NCBI RefSeq assembly: GCF_000931445.1
Contig: NZ_CP010849.1
Coordinates: forward strand, 496,001 to 560,000
Length of the DNA stretch: 64,000 nt
Direction: 5' to 3'
Source: Streptomyces cyaneogriseus subsp. noncyanogenus
GTDB taxonomy: Bacteria > Actinomycetota > Actinomycetes > Streptomycetales > Streptomycetaceae
In this document: positions 37,221-45,962 of the stretch, in pieces
Layout of the letters: each line of letters starts with the position of its first letter
How positions within the stretch are numbered: the first letter of the stretch is position 1
Position numbers and translations under genes: made by a program
The notes under the pieces: generated by a model
Databases searched by the model: none
The model's input: only the letters and a program-made list of their open reading frames with translations
What the model was told of the DNA's origin: nothing

Positions 37221-38485
37221 GGTGTCTTCTCCCTAGGCCGGGTCAGGACCACCGCGGACTGGAAGCCGCCGAACCCGCTGCCCACGGAGAGCACGCTGTT
37301 CAGTCTTCGCTCGCGGGCGACGCGCGGGACGTAGTCCAGGTCGCACTCCGGGTCAGGGGTCTCGTAATTCGCGGTGGGCGGTACCACCTGGTGGGCGAGG
37401 GCCAGCACACAGGCGACGACCTCGATCGAACCGATCGCGCCGAGCGAGTGGCCCACCATGGACTTGATGGAGCTCATGGGCGTGTCGTAGGCGTGCCGGC
37501 CCAGGGCCCGCTTGACCGCGGCCGTCTCGTGGCGGTCGTTCTGCTGGGTGCCCGAGCCGTGCGCGTTGACGTAGTCGATCGCCGTGCCGTCGAGCCGGGC
37601 GTGGTCGAGCGCCGACTCGATGGCCCGGGCCATCTCCAGGCCCTCCTTGGTCAGACCGGTCATGTGGTAGGCGTTGCCGAAGGTGGCGTAGCCGCCGATC
37701 TCGCAGTACACGCGCGCACCGCGGGCCCGTGCGTGCTCCAGCTCCTCCAGGACCAGTACGGCTCCGCCCTCCCCCATCACGAACCCGTCACGGTCGGCGT
37801 CGAAGGGACGCGAGGCGTGGGCGGGGTCGTCGTTGTTAGAGGACGTGGCCTTGATCGCGTCGAAGCAGGCCATGGTGATCGGTGAGATCGGCGAGTCCGA
37901 GGCGCCGACGATGCACACGTCGGCCCGGTTCTCCTCGATCGTGTGGAACGCGTAGCCGATCGAGTCGAGGCCGGAGGTGCACCCGGTGGAGACGGTCTGC
38001 ACCGGCCCGCGCGCCCCGAACCGCTCCGCCACCGTGGAGGCGAGCGTGCTCGGCGAGAACGCGCGGTGCAGGTGCGGCTGCGCCTCCTGGTGGTCCACGT
38101 CCCAGCGCCGGCCTCCGTGGCTGACCAGCACGTAGTCGTGCTCCAGCCGGGTGGTGCCGCCGACCGCGGTGCCCAGGGAGACCCCGACCCGCCAGGGGTT
38201 CTCCCGGGCGAGGTCGAGGCCGGAGTCCCGTACCGCTTCGTCCCCAGCGACCAGGGCGAACTGGATGTACCGGTCGCACCGTTCGATCTCTTCGGCGTCC
38301 AGGCCGTGGGCCCCCGGGTCGAAGTCGCATTCGGCGGCGATCCGCGAGCGCAGGCCGGACGGGTCGAAGAAGGTGATGCCCCGCGTCGCGGTGCGCCCGT
38401 GGGACAGCAGGTCCCAGAAGGCCGGTACGCCGATGCCGCCCGGCGCGACAATGCCTATGCCGGTGACGGCCACACGCCTGGTCAT
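37217..38485 (-). CDS. whiE-ORFIII: Type II PKS ketosynthase alpha
   Basis: This 422-residue ketosynthase has the catalytic triad in place: Cys169 in [10 protein letters not shown], His in [12 protein letters not shown] and His in [12 protein letters not shown]. It catalyses iterative malonyl condensation on the ACP with the chain-length factor. Its start overlaps the upstream cupin stop and its stop overlaps the KS-beta start, both as ATGA, so the minimal PKS is tightly coupled. Gene order identifies it as the spore-pigment ketosynthase. Confidence 0.95.
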   Translation of the reverse strand: MTRRVAVTGIGIVAPGGIGVPAFWDLLSHGRTATRGITFFDPSGLRSRIAAECDFDPGAHGLDAEEIERCDRYIQFALVAGDEAVRDSGLDLARENPWRVGVSLGTAVGGTTRLEHDYVLVSHGGRRWDVDHQEAQPHLHRAFSPSTLASTVAERFGARGPVQTVSTGCTSGLDSIGYAFHTIEENRADVCIVGASDSPISPITMACFDAIKATSSNNDDPAHASRPFDADRDGFVMGEGGAVLVLEELEHARARGARVYCEIGGYATFGNAYHMTGLTKEGLEMARAIESALDHARLDGTAIDYVNAHGSGTQQNDRHETAAVKRALGRHAYDTPMSSIKSMVGHSLGAIGSIEVVACVLALAHQVVPPTANYETPDPECDLDYVPRVARERRLNSVLSVGSGFGGFQSAVVLTRPREKTP

Positions 38486-38943
38486 GACCGGACCTGCCGT
38501 CGTTCGGCCGTCGGCGCCTCACCGACGTGGAGCGGCGCCGCGCCGGCCGGGACGGCGTCGGTCTCCTCGGTGTCGACGTGGCCGAGCGGCGGGCTGGGGG
38601 CGAGGGGGCCGAGGTGGAAGACGATCCGGGCCTCCACGTTGCCGACGTTGCGGAAGCGGTGCCGCATGTGCGCCGGGATCATCAGCCCCTGCTCGGGCTG
38701 GAGCGGGTGGGGTTCGCCGTCGAGGTCCACCTCGAGCTGCCCGCACACGACGTAGACGAACTCCTCGGAGTACGGGTGGTAGTGCTCGGCGATGCGGTCG
38801 CCGGGCTGCACGATGGCCACACCCATGAAGCCACTGGTGGAGCCGACCGTGGCCGGGGTGAGCATGGCACGCAGATCGCCACCGCGCCGGGTGTTGGGCT
38901 CGACCTCGCTGAGATGCACGATTCTGGGACTGGCTTTGATCAC
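38482..38943 (-). CDS. whiE-ORFII: Cupin-domain protein of spore pigment cluster
   Basis: This 153-residue protein has a single cupin barrel: motif 1 reads [19 protein letters not shown] and motif 2 [12 protein letters not shown], with His residues suited to metal binding. Equivalent proteins (WhiE-ORFII, SchB/CurC type) sit directly before the KS gene in spore pigment clusters and assist cyclisation or oxidation. GTG at 38943 follows GGAGGAAAG. It is coupled to KS-alpha by a 4-bp overlap. Confidence 0.88.
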   Translation of the reverse strand: MIKASPRIVHLSEVEPNTRRGGDLRAMLTPATVGSTSGFMGVAIVQPGDRIAEHYHPYSEEFVYVVCGQLEVDLDGEPHPLQPEQGLMIPAHMRHRFRNVGNVEARIVFHLGPLAPSPPLGHVDTEETDAVPAGAAPLHVGEAPTAERRQVRS

Positions 38944-39010
38944 GGCTTTCCTCCGATCTGGTGCCGCTGGGACGCGGCGGCGTGGCTGGGGCGGCACGTG
39001 CGCCGGCGCA

Positions 39011-40168
39011 TCAGGCTTCGGGCGCGAGGCGGTCGGTGACGAGGTCCATACGGGCGAGCGTGAACAGGCGGTCGGGGTCGCCGTCCCGCAGCGCGGAGGC
39101 GTCCGCGCCCAGTACCTCGGCGTCCAGGAGTACCGTCAGCTCCTGCGCGTGCTCGCGGTGGCCGAGGCCGAGCACGGTGCCGGGGTCGGCTCCGCGCCCG
39201 TCGCGCACGTCGACGAGCCGCATCACGACGTCGTCGCGCTGGAAGATGGTGCTGCGCAGGACCGGCCCCTGCGGGTCGCCGGCCGCCGCTTCGTCCTGCC
39301 GCGCGAGCAACTCGGCCAGACGCATGCCGCAGCCCTCGCGGGCCGGGTAGTACAGCGCGTGCCGCTCGGCGTCCGCGGCCTCCCGGCCGGCGTCCACGTG
39401 GTGGACTGCGGGCAGCGCCGCCCGGGTGAAGAAGGCGCGGGCGGACTCGGGGTCGTCCAGGTCCCGGTCCTGCTCCAGGTGAGGGTTGATGGCCTCTTCG
39501 ACGGCCCGTACTTCGGGCTGCCGGGCGACGTGGCGCAGCGCGGCGAGCAGGTCGCCCCGTACCTCGATGGCGCGCACGACGCGGTTGCCGTGCATGAACA
39601 GGGAGGTGCGGCACAGCCGGGTCGCGGCGTCGACCCGGGGCTCGGGCGAGGCGTATCCGGCGAGGATCTCCGCGACGGCCTTCTCCCGGCCCGGCTTGAC
39701 GGTGAAGGTGAGCGCGTGGCGGATGACGCCGTCACCGATCCTCGGCGACGCCTGGAGCCGGCGCTCCGCGGGATCGACGCCCGCCGCCGGGCCGCCCGTC
39801 TCGCGGACGATGTGGAAGCGAAGGGACCGGGTGTCCCGGACGCAACTGTGCAGCGGCTCCACCATCTGCACGTGCTCCTCGCTGTTGACCCAGGTCAGGA
39901 ACGGCGGGGCGCTCTCCCACTCACTGGTGATGAGCCATTGGGAGGGGTTCTCGATCGACTGGCACAACTGGTCGCTGACGTGTCCGGGGACGGAGGCGAC
40001 CTGATTGCACAGTTGCTCGTACGCCTCCAGGAACTGCTGCTGGGCACCGTCGTGGACGTCCACCAGCAGGACGACACGGAGCCTGGAGCCGTCGAACACG
40101 GACTGGGAGACACGCTGTGACACCTGTCGGGTCAGCGGTCCGGAAACACGTTCGGGCGTGGTGGTCAT
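39011..40168 (-). CDS. whiE-ORFI: SchA/CurD-like protein of spore pigment cluster
   Basis: This protein of about 385 residues, first in the operon, resembles WhiE-ORFI, SchA and CurD. It appears to contain two antibiotic-biosynthesis-monooxygenase-like ferredoxin folds (around residues 25-120 and 130-230) and a C-terminal SchA/CurD domain (residues 280-380). Its role is unknown, though it is required for full pigment in related loci as I recall. ATG at 40168 was chosen by similarity; GTG at 40177 has the better-placed AAGGAG and could be the true start. Confidence 0.85.
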   Translation of the reverse strand: MTTTPERVSGPLTRQVSQRVSQSVFDGSRLRVVLLVDVHDGAQQQFLEAYEQLCNQVASVPGHVSDQLCQSIENPSQWLITSEWESAPPFLTWVNSEEHVQMVEPLHSCVRDTRSLRFHIVRETGGPAAGVDPAERRLQASPRIGDGVIRHALTFTVKPGREKAVAEILAGYASPEPRVDAATRLCRTSLFMHGNRVVRAIEVRGDLLAALRHVARQPEVRAVEEAINPHLEQDRDLDDPESARAFFTRAALPAVHHVDAGREAADAERHALYYPAREGCGMRLAELLARQDEAAAGDPQGPVLRSTIFQRDDVVMRLVDVRDGRGADPGTVLGLGHREHAQELTVLLDAEVLGADASALRDGDPDRLFTLARMDLVTDRLAPEA

Positions 40169-40322
40169 CCTGCGCACATCTCCTTGAGGCACGGGGTGGA
40201 CATCGGGTCCGGTGAGCGTTATCGGTGTTCCTCGATCCTGTGGCCGTCCCCTGAGGAGCGCGACTCGCGTGAACTAGGCGGGTGACCGGCCGGCCCCACC
40301 GGACCCGGAGGGCGGGACGGCC

Positions 40323-41000
40323 TCAGGTGAGGTGGGCGAAGACCACGAGGTTGTCCGTGTAGTCCTTCGCCGCGGAGTCGTAGTCACCCGCGCAGGTGAT
40401 CAGCCGGACCTCGGCCCGGCCGGTGTCCCCGTACACCCGCTCGTCGGGGAAGTCGTCCTTCTCGAACGTCTCCATGTCGTCGACCACGAAGGACGCCTTG
40501 CGGCCGTCGGCTCGTACGACGTGGAAGGCGTCGCCCTTGTCCAGTTCGCCGAGGCCCGCGAAGACGGCGGGGGACGTCTTGGTGTCCAGGTGCCCGGCGA
40601 TGATCGAGGTACCGAGCTCGCCCGGCGAGGGCCCCCCGGCGTGCCAGCCGACGAGGTTGACGTCGCCCGCGGGCGGGGCTTCGAGCTGCCCCGAGGGACC
40701 GATGGCGAGATCCGTGAAGGGGGCGTCCACCGAGATCTTCGGGATGAGCAGCCGCACCGGCTTCGACCGCGGCAGGGCCTTCTGCGGCGACCGGCCCGGC
40801 TTCTCGGCCGACGGGGCGGCCACGCCGGTCGGCGCGGCCTGCGGCGGGCGGGGCGCGTAGGTCGGGGTGCCGCTGCCGCCGACCAGGCTCATGACGAGAA
40901 CCAGGGCGGCCACGGCCCCCGCCACCAGCATGCCGGCCGGGTACTTCTCCTCGGTCGGGGCTGCTTCGAGGCCGGAGGGCGAAGACGGATCGGCTGCCAT
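40323..41000 (-). CDS. Class F-like sortase
   Basis: This 225-residue transpeptidase has an N-terminal membrane anchor (AGMLVAGAVAALVLVMSLVGG, residues 22-43), a Pro-rich linker and a sortase barrel with catalytic His in IIAGHLDTKT and Cys in RLITCAGDYD. The Arg is probably in GRAEVRLI. It would cleave a sorting signal on the outer membrane face. The adjacent upstream gene encodes a repeat-rich secreted protein with a C-terminal anchor-like region, the likely substrate. Confidence 0.85.
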   Translation of the reverse strand: MAADPSSPSGLEAAPTEEKYPAGMLVAGAVAALVLVMSLVGGSGTPTYAPRPPQAAPTGVAAPSAEKPGRSPQKALPRSKPVRLLIPKISVDAPFTDLAIGPSGQLEAPPAGDVNLVGWHAGGPSPGELGTSIIAGHLDTKTSPAVFAGLGELDKGDAFHVVRADGRKASFVVDDMETFEKDDFPDERVYGDTGRAEVRLITCAGDYDSAAKDYTDNLVVFAHLT

Positions 41001-41120
41001 CGGGGAACCACCTCACTGGAGCACGGCGGACAAGGCGAGCGGAGCGCCGGGGGTGCCGGCCGGGGCCGCCACGCGGCACGCGCGCGTGGCGGCCGCAGCG
41101 GCTATCGCATCCGGCATCGG

Positions 41121-41768
41121 TCAGCCCGCGCTCTCGGCCGTCTTCCTACGGCGCACCGCGTACAGACCGGCTCCGGCGACGGCCAGGGCGGCCATCCCGC
41201 CCGCGGTCACCGACGGTGCGGCCAGGGCGCCGCCACCGGTGTGCATCCCTCCGCGGGGCTTCTCGTGGCCACCGTTCCAGGAGCCCGATCCGTGCTCGCT
41301 GTCCTTGCCACCGCCGTGCTCGCTGTCCTTGTAGCCCGAGGAGCGGTCGCTGTCCTTCTGGGAGCCCGAGTCGTGCTGCCCGGAGTCCCGGCCGGAGCCC
41401 CAGTCGCCCTCGTTCACCGCGGCCAGCGCGCCGCCGCCGGTGCGCATGCCGCCGCGCGGGGAGTCGTACGAGTCGTCCTTGCCGTGGTCCCGGCCGTTGT
41501 CCTTGCCGTACTCCTTGTCGTTCTCGTCGCCGTTGTCCTTGCCGTGCTCCTTGCTGTTCTCGTCGCCGTTGTCCTTGCCGTACTCCTTGCTGTTCTCGTC
41601 GCCGTTGTCCTTGCCGTACTCGGCGCCCTCCTTGTCGTGTCCCTTGTCGTGTTCCTGGCTGTAGGAGGTGTCCTCGTGGTCGGAGCCGGAGGCGAAGGCG
41701 CCGGGAGCACCGAGAGCGAGGGCGGCCGAAGCCGCTCCAGCGGCCAGCAGCATGCGAGCAGAGCGCAT
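41121..41768 (-). CDS. Secreted repeat protein with anchor-like C-terminus, probable sortase substrate
   Basis: This 215-residue protein has a signal peptide (residues 1-26), three and a half 12-residue acidic repeats (GKDNGDENSKEY and variants) and a second Asp/Ser/Gly-rich stretch. A C-terminal hydrophobic helix (TAGGMAALAVAGAGLYAV) is followed by RRRKTAESAG. The helix is preceded by PRGGMHTGGGALAA; a sister motif PRGGMRTGGGALAA occurs mid-protein. No LPXTG or LAXTG is present. It lies 120 bp upstream of the sortase gene in the same direction. Probably wall-displayed in aerial hyphae or spores; function unknown. Confidence 0.75.
   Translation of the reverse strand: MRSARMLLAAGAASAALALGAPGAFASGSDHEDTSYSQEHDKGHDKEGAEYGKDNGDENSKEYGKDNGDENSKEHGKDNGDENDKEYGKDNGRDHGKDDSYDSPRGGMRTGGGALAAVNEGDWGSGRDSGQHDSGSQKDSDRSSGYKDSEHGGGKDSEHGSGSWNGGHEKPRGGMHTGGGALAAPSVTAGGMAALAVAGAGLYAVRRRKTAESAG
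41497..41622 (-). repeat. 36-bp tandem repeat inside the surface protein gene
   Basis: Three full copies (41497-41532, 41533-41568, 41569-41604) and part of a fourth of a 36-bp unit encode the GKDNGDENSKE(Y/H) repeats. Copies differ at only one to three positions, suggesting recent expansion and length variability. Confidence 0.85.
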
Positions 41769-42083
41769 CTGACATTCCTTCCGCCGACGGTCGAGCAGCT
41801 GTCACTTGGTCAGCTGGCCTAACTCGACCTCGACGTTGTCAACGGTCAGTCAGCCGGCTCCTGTCCGCTACTCCTGGCGATCAGTCGGGTGAACCCGTCC
41901 GCCCACCGGATGACGCGGCCGCGGGCGCGGGGCCGCCGTAGGCGTCGGCTCGTCAACTCCGTGAGGGCTTCTCCCCGCTGAGGGCGGCCACACACGGCGA
42001 GGCGCCGACCCGCGCTGTGCGGATCGGCGCCTCGCCGTCGATGGCCGGTGGCCCGGTGGGACGCGCCCCGGGCGCGTTCGGGG
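41769..42083. other. Intergenic region with promoter of the surface protein
   Basis: On the minus strand a TTGACA element (41837-41842 on the plus coordinates) lies about 70 bp upstream of the surface protein start with a plausible -10 region. The remaining DNA up to the hydroxylase stop holds no supported gene. Confidence 0.4.
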
Positions 42084-43739
42084 TCAGCCCACGGCCAGCA
42101 CCTCGGTCAGGACCCGGCGCAGCTCCGCAGCGGCGTCACGGACCGGGGCGGGTGCCCGCCAGGCGACGAATCCGTCGGGGCGGACGAGCACGGCACCGCC
42201 GGGCTCCGTGCCGTGGCAGGTGCTCCACTCCGCGCCGTCCTCGGGTGTCAGCTCGGCGTCGGGGCCGGTGCCCACCCGGTACGAGGCCAGCGGCACGGAC
42301 ATCTCTTCCGCGACGCGCTGGGCGGCCTCGTGCCATCCGCTCCCGGCGTCGGCGTCGCTGAGCAGGACGAACGACTTCTCGTAGAGGTCGAGGGTGGAGA
42401 CACGTTCCCCCTGCTGCCGCAGCCACATGTGGGGCGCCCTGCTGCCGGGCGCGCCGGTCAGGTCGAGGCCCTCCGGGACCACCAGGATCGCCGGGTCGGC
42501 GCCGATCACGGCGCCACGCGGATAGCGGTAGCCGAGAGCCACGTTGAGGATGCCGCGCTGCGGAGCACCGCCGGCTCCCGGTGGCGGGGTGAAGCCGGGG
42601 TGGCTGTGCTCGACCGACCGTGCGGCGGCCCGGGAGCTGGTCGCCTCCGCGACCGGGCGGCGCTCGGCGTCGTAGGTGTCCAGCAGTCCGTCACCCGCCC
42701 AGCCGCCGAGCACCGCGGCCAGCTTCCACGCGAGGTTGTGGGCGTCCTGGATACCGGTGTTGGAGCCGAAGGCCCCGGTGGGGGACATCTCGTGGGCCGA
42801 GTCGCCGGCCAGGAACACGCGTCCCTCCCGGTAGCTGCGGGCGACCCGCTGGGCCGCGTGCCAGGGCGCCTTGCCGGTGATCTGGACGTCCAGGTCGGCG
42901 ACCCCGACCGCGCGGCGGATGTGCTCGACGCACCGCTCCTCGGTGAAGTCCTCCAGGGTCTCGCCGCGTTCGGGGTGCCAGGGGGCGTGGAACACCCAGT
43001 TCTCGCGGTTGTCCACGGGCAGCAGCGCGCCGTCGCCGTCCGGGGCGGTCAGGTAGCAGACGATGAAGCGGCGGTCGCCCACGACGTCGGCGAGACGGCG
43101 GGAGCGGAAGGTGAGGCTGATGTTGTGGAACAGCTCGCCCGGGCCGCTCTGTCCGATGCCGAGCTGCTCGCGGACGGGGCTGCGGGGGCCGTCGGCGGCG
43201 ACGAGGTAGTCCGCGCGCACGGTGGTGTGCTCGCCCGTCTCACGGCTCTTGACCACCGCGGTGACGCCGGTGGGGTCGGGGTCGAACGAGATCAGTTCGG
43301 TGCCGTAGCGCAGATCGCCGCCGAGCCGTGCGGCCTGGTCGAGCAGGACCGGCTCCAGGTCGTTCTGGCTGCACAGACACCATGAGCTGGGGCTGAAGCG
43401 GGAGAGACCCCCGCCGGGGTCGATCTCCCGGAACAGCCACTCCCCCGCGTCCCCGACCAGGCTGGGGGTCTGCAGGATGCCGTGGTTGCCGGCCAGCGTG
43501 GCGGCGGCCTGCCGGATCATCGGCTCGGCGCCGGCCACCCGGAACAGCTCCATGGTGCGGACGTTGTTGCCGCGGCCCCGGGGGTGGATGGAGGTGCCCG
43601 CGTGTCGCTCCACCAGCGTGTGCCGCACCCCCAGCCGTCCCAGGAACAACGAGGTGGACAGGCCGACCAGGGAGCCGCCGACGATGAGGACCGGAACCTG
43701 ATGGATCGTGGGGTCCGTTCGATCGGCTTTTTGGTTCAT
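42084..43739 (-). CDS. whiE-ORFVIII: FAD-dependent polyketide hydroxylase (spore pigment type)
   Basis: This 551-residue class A flavin monooxygenase has VPVLIVGGSLVGLSTSLFLG as FAD Rossmann motif, GDSAHEMSPTGAFGSNTGIQDAHNL as the second FAD/ribose motif and a thioredoxin-like C-terminal domain. It resembles the hydroxylase encoded beside whiE clusters (ORFVIII) and would oxidise the pigment. Unlike the classical layout it is not divergent from ORFI but in the same direction, 1.9 kb upstream, with the sortase pair between. ATG at 43739 follows GGAGG. Confidence 0.82.
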   Translation of the reverse strand: MNQKADRTDPTIHQVPVLIVGGSLVGLSTSLFLGRLGVRHTLVERHAGTSIHPRGRGNNVRTMELFRVAGAEPMIRQAAATLAGNHGILQTPSLVGDAGEWLFREIDPGGGLSRFSPSSWCLCSQNDLEPVLLDQAARLGGDLRYGTELISFDPDPTGVTAVVKSRETGEHTTVRADYLVAADGPRSPVREQLGIGQSGPGELFHNISLTFRSRRLADVVGDRRFIVCYLTAPDGDGALLPVDNRENWVFHAPWHPERGETLEDFTEERCVEHIRRAVGVADLDVQITGKAPWHAAQRVARSYREGRVFLAGDSAHEMSPTGAFGSNTGIQDAHNLAWKLAAVLGGWAGDGLLDTYDAERRPVAEATSSRAAARSVEHSHPGFTPPPGAGGAPQRGILNVALGYRYPRGAVIGADPAILVVPEGLDLTGAPGSRAPHMWLRQQGERVSTLDLYEKSFVLLSDADAGSGWHEAAQRVAEEMSVPLASYRVGTGPDAELTPEDGAEWSTCHGTEPGGAVLVRPDGFVAWRAPAPVRDAAAELRRVLTEVLAVG

Positions 43740-44439
43740 CACTCGCCTCCAGGCGTGTCGGGTCCGAGGATGCGGCCGGATACGGCCGGGACCACCATGC
43801 ATGCCCGGCGAGGGGGACGACGGCCCAGTCTTCACCCGCTTAACCCGCGCGGTTCGCCGTGTCGGCGGGCCGGACCCGGCCGGCCGGCCCGGGCTCCCCG
43901 TGCCGAGGGGGCGCACCGCACGCCGCGCCTGCGTGGGTGTCAGTTCGAGTGCCGGGGCCCGCCGTGGCCTCCTGCACGGTCTGTCCGTGGCCCGCCCCCG
44001 GCTCGGCCCGGCGGCACCGGCTCGGGAGGCGGCAGCCACCCGGTAGGCCGTTCGGCGGGTTCCCGCGAGGGGACTCGGTGGCGCTCGCCCGGGCCGCCTG
44101 GGTCGGCCTCCCCGCGAGCAGCCGGGCGGGGCGTCGCCGAAGAGCGAGCGGCCGGTCGGCAGCGGGGAGCCGCCCCGGCGCCCGGCCGGGCGCCGGGGCG
44201 GACGAGCGGCCTCACCGACGCCCTCCGGTACGCGGAGCCCGGCGCCCTCCTGGCGGGCGGGCCCCGCACGTCGACGGCGGCCGGGCGCGGGAGCGGCGCG
44301 TCGAGACCGGTGCGCGCCCGTCGCCGGTGAGCGCGGACCGGTTTCCCCCCGGCCGGCGTGGCGCCGTCCGGCGCCGTGCCTCGGGGCACACCGTCGGGCG
44401 GCGACCTCGACAGGTCAACTCACCCACGGTGTCAGCCGG
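43740..44439. other. 700-bp region without recognisable gene
   Basis: This is a very GC-rich gap between the hydroxylase and the acetyltransferase. Long frames exist on several strands but codon use is compositional, and none has a credible start or domain. The upstream promoter of the hydroxylase must lie at its left end. Confidence 0.45.
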
Positions 44440-44778
44440 TTACTTGAGCTCCGCCTCGATCCACCGGACCACCTCGGGTGTCACCGGGTCGGCGATGCCC
44501 GCCAACTCCTGGTGCTTCTCCAGGAAGCCCTTGACATAGGGGCAGACGGGCACGATCCGCCTGCCCGTCTCCCGCACGTCGCTCAGGGCCTCGCGCACGA
44601 GCCGGGACGCCAGCCCCTGTCCGGAGAACGCGTCGTAGATCTTGGTGTGGTAGAAGACCCGCTGCTGCTCACCGCGGTCGCGGTAGGCGGTGAAGCCGGC
44701 GGTCTCGCCGCCGACCTCGATCTCGTAGCGGGACCGGTCCGGTGCGTGCCGGACGGTCGGGGAGGTCTGGTCTGTCAT
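44440..44778 (-). CDS. GNAT-like N-acetyltransferase (small)
   Basis: This 112-residue protein of the small GCN5-related family (YidJ/Gcn5-related type) has EVGGETAGFTAYRDRG in the first half, FSGQGLASRLVREAL as the acetyl-CoA pyrophosphate loop and RIVPVCPYVKGFLEKH near the end. These single-domain proteins bind acetyl-CoA; acceptors are unknown. ATG at 44778 was chosen by family alignment. Confidence 0.83.
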   Translation of the reverse strand: MTDQTSPTVRHAPDRSRYEIEVGGETAGFTAYRDRGEQQRVFYHTKIYDAFSGQGLASRLVREALSDVRETGRRIVPVCPYVKGFLEKHQELAGIADPVTPEVVRWIEAELK

Positions 44779-44895
44779 CGCGCGTCCTTCGCGTCCGGAG
44801 CGGGCTGCCCTGTGGTGGGGGTGGCGTCGAACAGTACGGGGCGGGAGGCGGTCCCCCGGGCGGGTGGCCCGGCCCGGCCGCAACGGGCCGACGCG

Positions 44896-44970
44896 GCCTG
44901 TCCGGTGTCGCGGCCCGGCCGTCTGTCCGGTGGCGCGGCCCGGCGGCTTGTCCGGTGGCGCGGCCCGGAC
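44896..44970 (+). repeat. 25-bp tandem repeat, three copies
   Basis: Three consecutive copies of a unit containing TGTCCGGTGGCGCGGCCCGG start at 44896, 44921 and 44946, with a few mismatches. They lie in the 337-bp gap between the acetyltransferase and MerR genes. No coding or regulatory role is evident. Confidence 0.65.
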
Positions 44971-45115
44971 GACGCGTCCTGGCCGCGGCCGGTCAAGTCC
45001 CCCCATGTCGTGGACCCTATCAACGTCGCCGCAGCTCATCGGCGTTGCGGCGCGGGCCCCCGGGCGCGGGGCGGAGCACTGCCCGGGGAGGGGCCGGGCA
45101 GCGTCTCGGCCGAGT

Positions 45116-45901
45116 TCACCCGCGGCCCGCTGCGCGCGCGCCGCCCGCCGCGCCGACCTCGCGCCGGCGGAGGTACGCCTCCAGCTCCGCGGCGCCGGTC
45201 AGCATCGCCCGGCCGCGGGCGGAGAGCCGGCCGCGCCAGTCGCGCAGTGCGCCCTCCAGCGGCTCCAGTCCGCCCGCCGCCCGCACCTGGGCGATCAGCG
45301 GGGCGATCTGCTCCAGCAGGTGACCGCCCCGCCTGAGCTGGTGGGTCAGCCGGGCGTCCCGCACGTCGGCCTCGTCGTAGACGCGGTACCCGGTCCGCGG
45401 GTCGCGGCGCGGGCTCACCAGCCCGGCGCGCTCCCATGCGCGCAGGGTCGCGGGCCGGATCCCGAGCCTGCCCGCCAGCGTCCCGATGGACGTGTCGCCG
45501 GGCCCGGCCGCCCCGGCCGGTCCGGACGCCGCACCGGCCCCGGACGCCATGGCGGGTCCCAGGTCGCGCAGGGCACTCTCCACGGCCTGGAGGGTCCGCC
45601 GGTCGTCGAGGAGCTGGGCGTGGCTCTCGTCGATGAGGCGGAACGCCTCATCGAGCGCCTCCTGGTTCACCGCCCGCATGACCGCCGTCGCCGTCTGGTG
45701 GCCATGGCCGGGCACCAGGGCGAGAAAGGCGCGCAGGGCGCCCGCGTGCAGCGCGGTGTAGGTGCGGTAGCCGTGGGGGGTGCGATCGGCGGCCGGAAGG
45801 ATGCCGGCCGCCTCGTAGTTCCTCACCGCCTGGGTGGACAGACCGTGCCCGCGCGCCAGATCCACCGGCCGGAGCCGTTCACCGCTTTGAAGGTTTCGCA
45901 C
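45116..45901 (-). CDS. Tandem-domain MerR-family regulator (TioE-like)
   Basis: This protein of about 261 residues carries two MerR-type DNA-binding modules in one chain: RPVDLARGHGLSTQAVRNYEAAGIL near residue 8, and TLAGRLGIRPATLRAWERAGLVSPRRDPRTGYRVY near residue 140. Each is followed by helical segments, an arrangement known from TioE-like regulators. GTG at 45901 follows AGGAAG. It is divergent from the erythromycin-esterase-like gene across a dyad-rich 60-bp spacer, so it probably controls that gene. Confidence 0.82.
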   Translation of the reverse strand: MRNLQSGERLRPVDLARGHGLSTQAVRNYEAAGILPAADRTPHGYRTYTALHAGALRAFLALVPGHGHQTATAVMRAVNQEALDEAFRLIDESHAQLLDDRRTLQAVESALRDLGPAMASGAGAASGPAGAAGPGDTSIGTLAGRLGIRPATLRAWERAGLVSPRRDPRTGYRVYDEADVRDARLTHQLRRGGHLLEQIAPLIAQVRAAGGLEPLEGALRDWRGRLSARGRAMLTGAAELEAYLRRREVGAAGGARAAGRG

Positions 45902-45913
45902 CGTCTTCCTGCC

Positions 45914-45958
45914 GCTATCGCCGAAAAGTTTCCACCGGATGTTCAACGATAGCGTTGA
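45914..45958. promoter_or_regulatory. Dyad-rich operator region between merR and ere
   Basis: Two inverted repeats interlock here: GCTATCG (45914) with CGATAGC (45947), and TCAACG-ATAG-CGTTGA (45943-45958). The second ends four bases before the esterase start, so that transcript may be nearly leaderless. This is a plausible target for the tandem MerR protein. Confidence 0.5.
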
Positions 45959-45962
45959 GGGC

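Noticed and set aside
41497-41622. CRISPR or minisatellite outside genes.
   Set aside because: The 36-bp units are in frame and encode acidic peptide repeats of a secreted protein.
43740-44439. Possible extra gene in the 700-bp gap.
   Set aside because: Frames overlap on both strands with compositional codon use, no ribosome site and no motif.
44896-44970. CRISPR-like array.
   Set aside because: The 25-bp units are contiguous without spacers and no cas genes are nearby.
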